Position numbers and translations under genes: made by a program. The notes under the pieces were generated by a model that saw only the letters and a list, made by a program, of their open reading frames with translations, was not told where the DNA came from and searched no databases. Of a stretch of 20,248 nucleotides of DNA, positions 17,137 through 20,248 are shown in pieces. The DNA is from Larix sibirica. Lineage: Eukaryota; Streptophyta; Pinopsida; Pinales; Pinaceae. The stretch's first letter is position 1; each line of letters begins with the position of its first letter. The stretch covers positions 1-20,248 of the forward strand of contig NWUY0300052181.1 in the NCBI GenBank assembly GCA_004151065.3, given 5' to 3'.

Positions 17137-17424
17137 ATGTCTTATCACACCATGATCATTACCCATAAGGGGAGTGACCATATTGTTGTGGTTGGAGAAG
17201 CAACTGATGTGAACAATAATGGTAGCCCCAAGACGCCCCTACAATTTTGTGTTAAAGGTGTATCACAAGGTATTATTCTTGAACCTAAATCTTATATCCT
17301 TGATATTTAAATAAATGACGTTGAACTTGATAGTCTCTATGTACAATTCATTCAAGGTTGTGTAATAGGTTTTTTTGTAGGAAGAGTTCCCCCACAAGAC
17401 TATGATCCACACTTCAATTTGTGA
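17137..17424 (+). pseudogene. Unrecognised coding-like frame, 95 codons with one internal stop
   Basis: From ATG at 17137 the frame reads MSYHTMIITHKGSDHIVVV, GEATDVNNNGSPKTPLQF and CVKGVSQGIILEPKSYILDI, a TAA at 17308, then INDVELDSLYVQFIQGCVIG and FFVGRVPPQDYDPHFNL to TGA at 17424. The composition (mixed charge, Gly, Pro and alternating hydrophobic residues) is protein-like, unlike the surrounding AT-rich DNA. The same frame continues upstream as MIQYKFNPFHVALI, stop, VTM, and another stop near 17065, so it is probably a piece of a longer decayed gene. I do not recognise the family. It could be host pseudogene, or part of a transposable element. Confidence 0.4.
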
Positions 17425-17580
17425 TAACTAGGAGACTTCTTGTGGTTGGCACTATACCAAATCCTATATCCTAACCAATGAAATATTCCCTTCTATTTTT
17501 CATTAGACAACAAATTCCCATAACATTCTACATAATGGTTCCTTAATTTGGAAGAATACCCTCGTGGTTATGGAATCCTT

Positions 17581-18042
17581 TGTTGGAACCAAAGGATATG
17601 CAGGTTCATCACACCACTGGATCGTGTATATTTAGTCATTTGAAAGACAATAGTCGACTAGTAGTGCAGTCCAGTAGAGGCTCAATTGAATGGTCGACGA
17701 GGAAGTGGTTGGATTGAACAAAGCAGCCAACTAATCAATGGGACATTATGGATTTCCTGGAAACAATTAGAACCAAATACCCTTATTTGTGGACCAAATC
17801 ATCATCACTTCAAGGGAGTTTATTAGACCTAGAGACTATAAAAGAATAACCCTATGGGTTGTATTGATATAAAATTATGATGGTGATCTCTTATGAGATA
17901 ATGCATTGTGATGTCCTAATCATAATGATCTATTCTTAAGTGTTGTAAAAAATGTCTTTAGACACCACCCCTCTTCTTGGAATACTTATTTCTTCTACTA
18001 TTTTCCTTTTTTGTCTAGTTGTTCAAAGGTGTTTTCGTAACA
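17581..18042 (+). repeat. 5' LTR of Copia-2 (462 bp)
   Basis: Starts TGTTGGAACCAAAGG and ends GTTTTCGTAACA, giving TGTT...AACA inverted ends, and is followed at once by the primer-binding site. The start is inferred from the terminal motif; the other LTR is outside the window and cannot confirm it. Confidence 0.7.
17837..17844 (+). promoter_or_regulatory. LTR TATA box of Copia-2
   Basis: TATAAAAG in the context GAGACTATAAAAGAATAACC, in the middle of the LTR, the expected place for the U3 promoter. Confidence 0.6.
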
Positions 18043-18054
18043 TGGTGTCAGAGC
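18043..18054 (+). promoter_or_regulatory. Primer-binding site of Copia-2 (initiator tRNA-Met)
   Basis: TGGTGTCAGAGC directly after the LTR end CA. It differs by one base (A to G) from TGGTATCAGAGC, the complement of the plant initiator tRNA-Met 3' end used by most plant Copia elements to prime minus-strand synthesis. Confidence 0.88.
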
Positions 18055-18081
18055 TGTTGATTTTGACCTAGACTACTTTAT

Positions 18082-19055
18082 ATGAATTGTGTTGAGTTGG
18101 ATATAGGGTTGATTGACTCTAAGATGAAGATTTATCAATGGGTACCTGCCTTTGAACTTGGATCAGATATGTTCGATATCAAAAGGATTGCTTCCACAAT
18201 AGAACCTATTATTCTGAATGGCTACTATTTTACAATATGGGCACCATATATGGAAACATTATTGAAGAGCAAGGAACTATGTAAATATACTAAACTCATT
18301 ATTCCATATTTGACTGATGACCAAGAATATAAATTTGCCATCGATGGAAAGAAATATGAGGATGTTGGGGTCATTGGGACCTACATTTAAAGGAAGATTC
18401 GCTTTCATACAAGTGGGATCTACTACCATCATGTTGTTTTGAGTAAGTTGAAGTTGTTGTACAACAAGGTTAACGAAATTCAAGTGATGCAGGTAGAGAA
18501 GAGTTGATCTCTTTGGAACCTCATTATTTGAAAGGACTGAGGGCTATTTGTCTCACATCAAAGATATATAGTTGAAATTGGGTGAATGTGTCCACATTTT
18601 TTCGAAGAAGGATGGCCAACTCATTGAACTGGTGTTGATGAATTTGAGGACACCTTATGATGTATTATGTTCCATATTTCACGCCAATTGGATGTCATGT
18701 AAAGAATATGGTAAGGAATTCACCTTTGATACATTTTGTGATTTATTGATCAAGGATCAACAAAAAATGCTTGATGAAGGGAATCTTGGTAGAAAACACC
18801 TGGCTCACTTTCTCAAAGGAAATCTCAAGAAAAATTATAAAGAACAAGGTCAACCTGATACAAAAGCGAAGTCTATCGATCAACGTACTAAAAGAAAGAC
18901 TGACAAGTAGACATCGACCAAGAAGAATCAAAAGAATAAAACATGTCACTACTATGGAAAGGTGGTACATGTGGAGAAAACCTACTGGAAGAAGAGAAAT
19001 GTCTTGGAAAAAAAGGTCAAGCATCATGAAGAAGGTGTGTTAATTAGTCCTTGGA
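18082..19055 (+). pseudogene. Copia-2 gag polyprotein, decayed
   Basis: The first open part (18082-18390) starts MNCVELDIGL and holds EPIILNGYYFTIWAPYMETL and LLKSKELCKYTKLIIP. After a stop and frameshift, KIRFHTSGIYYHHVVLSKLK and EIQVMQVEK continue, then 18572-18910 reads KLGECVHIFSKKDGQLIELV, LMNLRTPYDVLCSIFHANW and FDTFCDLLIKDQQKMLDEG. Past a TAG the zinc knuckle reads CHYYGKVVHVEKTY; the second and last zinc Cys are both Tyr (TAT for TGT). Gag would form the particle; here it cannot. Confidence 0.86.
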
Positions 19056-19096
19056 CCAACTGACATGCAATTAACTTCACCTTTTCTTTCAGCACT

Positions 19097-20248
19097 TCCC
19101 AAGAATTACATGCTCATAGCATTCAGGCTGAGTGGATAATTGATTCTGGTTGTACTCATCATATGGATAAGGATGCTTCTCTATTTTCTTCCTTAAGTGG
19201 AGCTCCAAAACATAAAATTTATGTAGCTTGTGATTATGCCCTCAAATTGTTGGAATCAGAGAGGTTGAATGTTGACATGGTATAATTTCCAATGTCTATC
19301 ATATGCCTAGCCTGAGTGTGAAGTTTGTTATCGTTAGCCCAACTACCCACACTGGAAATATTCTTGGGTTTTGGTTAGATTGATTTGTTGTAAAGGACTT
19401 AAAGAATGGGGGGTATTTTTTTGTTGTAGGATATCTAGATCCCAAAGAAAAATTTCACAAGTTTTTTTATTCTATCATACATGCTTTTGGACCGACTACA
19501 CTCATTGCTCAAACTGAAAACCAAACTTGAATTTGGCATGAACAACTCATACATCTGAATTTTTTAAGTTTAAAGATGATGGTAACATAGAATATGGTTA
19601 TATTTTTACCAAATATTGTTCCATATGATGGATTTTGTACTCGATGTGTGCTTAGACAACATCATCATACACGCTTTGATTCAAGAAAAGCATGGTGAGC
19701 ACAGGAATGACTGGAACTTGTACTTCAAATTGATCTATGTTACATGAATAAAGCTTCATCAACAGGTGAAAAATATATTTTAATCTTCATTGGTGATTTC
19801 TCCAGGTTTACATGGGCTTATTTCTTGAAAAATAAGAGTCATGCCTTTGAAAGATTCAAGGAATTTAGAGAATTGGATGAGAAGCAATGTGGTTAACAAA
19901 TCTTTGAGATCATAAAATGGTGGAGACCATGTGACTCAACCATTTCAAGAATACCTATTACATAATGATATCCCTTGGTGGTGATATATGTCCCTCACAC
20001 CCCTCATTAGAATGGAGTTGAAGAGAGGAATAAAATCCCTCACATCCCTCGTCTGAATGGATTGGAAGAGAGGAAGAATAGGACTTGGGTGGAAATGGAT
20101 CAATATCTACTATAGACCAAAGAAATACCAACTAAATTTTGGGTAGAATTTGTTTATTGCTCAAACTATCACCTGAACCATATTCCAACTAGAGTTTCCA
20201 ACAACATGACTCCAATCGAGAAGTGGTGGGGAGGGAAGCCTTCTATTG
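19097..20248 (+). pseudogene. Copia-2 protease and integrase, decayed, truncated by window edge
   Basis: The protease segment AEWIIDSGCTHHMDKDASLF keeps the catalytic DSG, then SGAPKHKIYVAC. A frameshift leads to ISNVYHMPSLSVKF and YLDPKEKFHKFF. The pre-integrase zinc domain has IWHEQLIHLNFLSLKMM and GFCTRCVLRQHHHTRFD, with the His and Cys pairs intact. The integrase core reads LQIDLCYMNKASSTGEKYIL, FIGDFSRFTWAYFLKNKSHA, then in another frame NGGDHVTQPFQEYLLHNDI. The catalytic Glu motif NGVEER occurs twice through a 45-bp duplication, followed by WVEFVYCSNYHLNHIPTRVS and NNMTPIEKWWGGKPS at the edge. Multiple stops and frameshifts. Confidence 0.87.
19991..20080 (+). repeat. 45-bp in-frame tandem duplication in Copia-2 integrase
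   Basis: Units 19991-20035 and 20036-20080 translate as PHTPH-stop-NGVEERNKI and PHIPRLNGLEERKNRT. Length is exactly 15 codons, so both copies sit in the same frame. Each carries the motif with the third catalytic residue of integrase. The units differ at about nine positions. Confidence 0.85.

Larger units (their letters stand above)
17581..20248 (+). mobile_element. Copia-2: 5' two-thirds of a decayed Ty1/Copia element, runs off right edge
   Basis: LTR (17581-18042), primer-binding site, gag, protease, pre-integrase zinc domain and integrase core follow in Copia order on the plus strand. The reverse transcriptase, RNase H and 3' LTR lie beyond the window. It is a different family from Copia-1 (different gag and DSGCTHHM protease). 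Confidence 0.88.

Overview
The window looks like intergenic, retrotransposon-rich nuclear DNA of a land plant with a large genome. It is AT-rich and dominated by decayed Ty1/Copia, Ty3/Gypsy (chromovirus) and L1-type LINE elements. The only piece that looks like a functional host gene is the first exon of a patatin-like phospholipase at the extreme left. The style of the elements would fit a gymnosperm, but that is an impression and nothing here proves it. I see no bacterial genes, no CRISPR array, no rRNA or tRNA gene and no intact transposable-element protein.

Layout, left to right. (1) 100-228, minus strand: patatin-like exon 1 with the DGGGxR oxyanion motif and a splice donor; the rest of the gene lies off the left edge. 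A second patatin-like coding fragment, also minus strand, sits upstream of it at 654-785. (2) 892-1147: two short tandem duplications in AT-rich DNA. (3) 1274-6198, minus strand: a full-span but dead Copia element. Its 3' LTR is 1274-1596 and its rearranged 5' LTR is about 5638-6198. A 5-bp target-site duplication TCATG flanks it (1269-1273 and 6199-6203). Gag, protease, integrase, reverse transcriptase and RNase H are all recognisable but riddled with stops and lesions in catalytic motifs. (4) 6247-7300: AT-rich DNA with a TA microsatellite and a 45-bp tandem repeat. (5) 7301-16579: a composite block. A roughly 470-bp repeat that I call R (copy A 7301-7770), followed by a chromovirus 3' half (LTR 8023-9050, integrase plus chromodomain 9064-10375), is repeated in the same order as R copy B (10376-10822 and 13765-13829) followed by a second chromovirus (13838-16579). 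R copy B is split by a 5'-truncated LINE (10823-13764). (6) 16580-17580: mostly featureless, except for an unrecognised coding-like frame at 17137-17424. (7) 17581 to the right edge, plus strand: a second Copia element with LTR, primer-binding site, gag, protease and the start of integrase, running out of the window.

The parts do not act together as a pathway. What the region records is history: Copia insertion followed by stepwise duplications of its 5' LTR and an LTR-gag deletion; probable tandem duplication of an R-plus-chromovirus segment; LINE insertion into one R copy; and deletions removing the front half of the second chromovirus. Many of the motif changes are consistent with C-to-T/G-to-A transitions, as expected for old methylated transposons. 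I did not find a new biological system. The items most worth checking are the unrecognised frame at 17137-17424, the R repeat, and the second patatin-like fragment.
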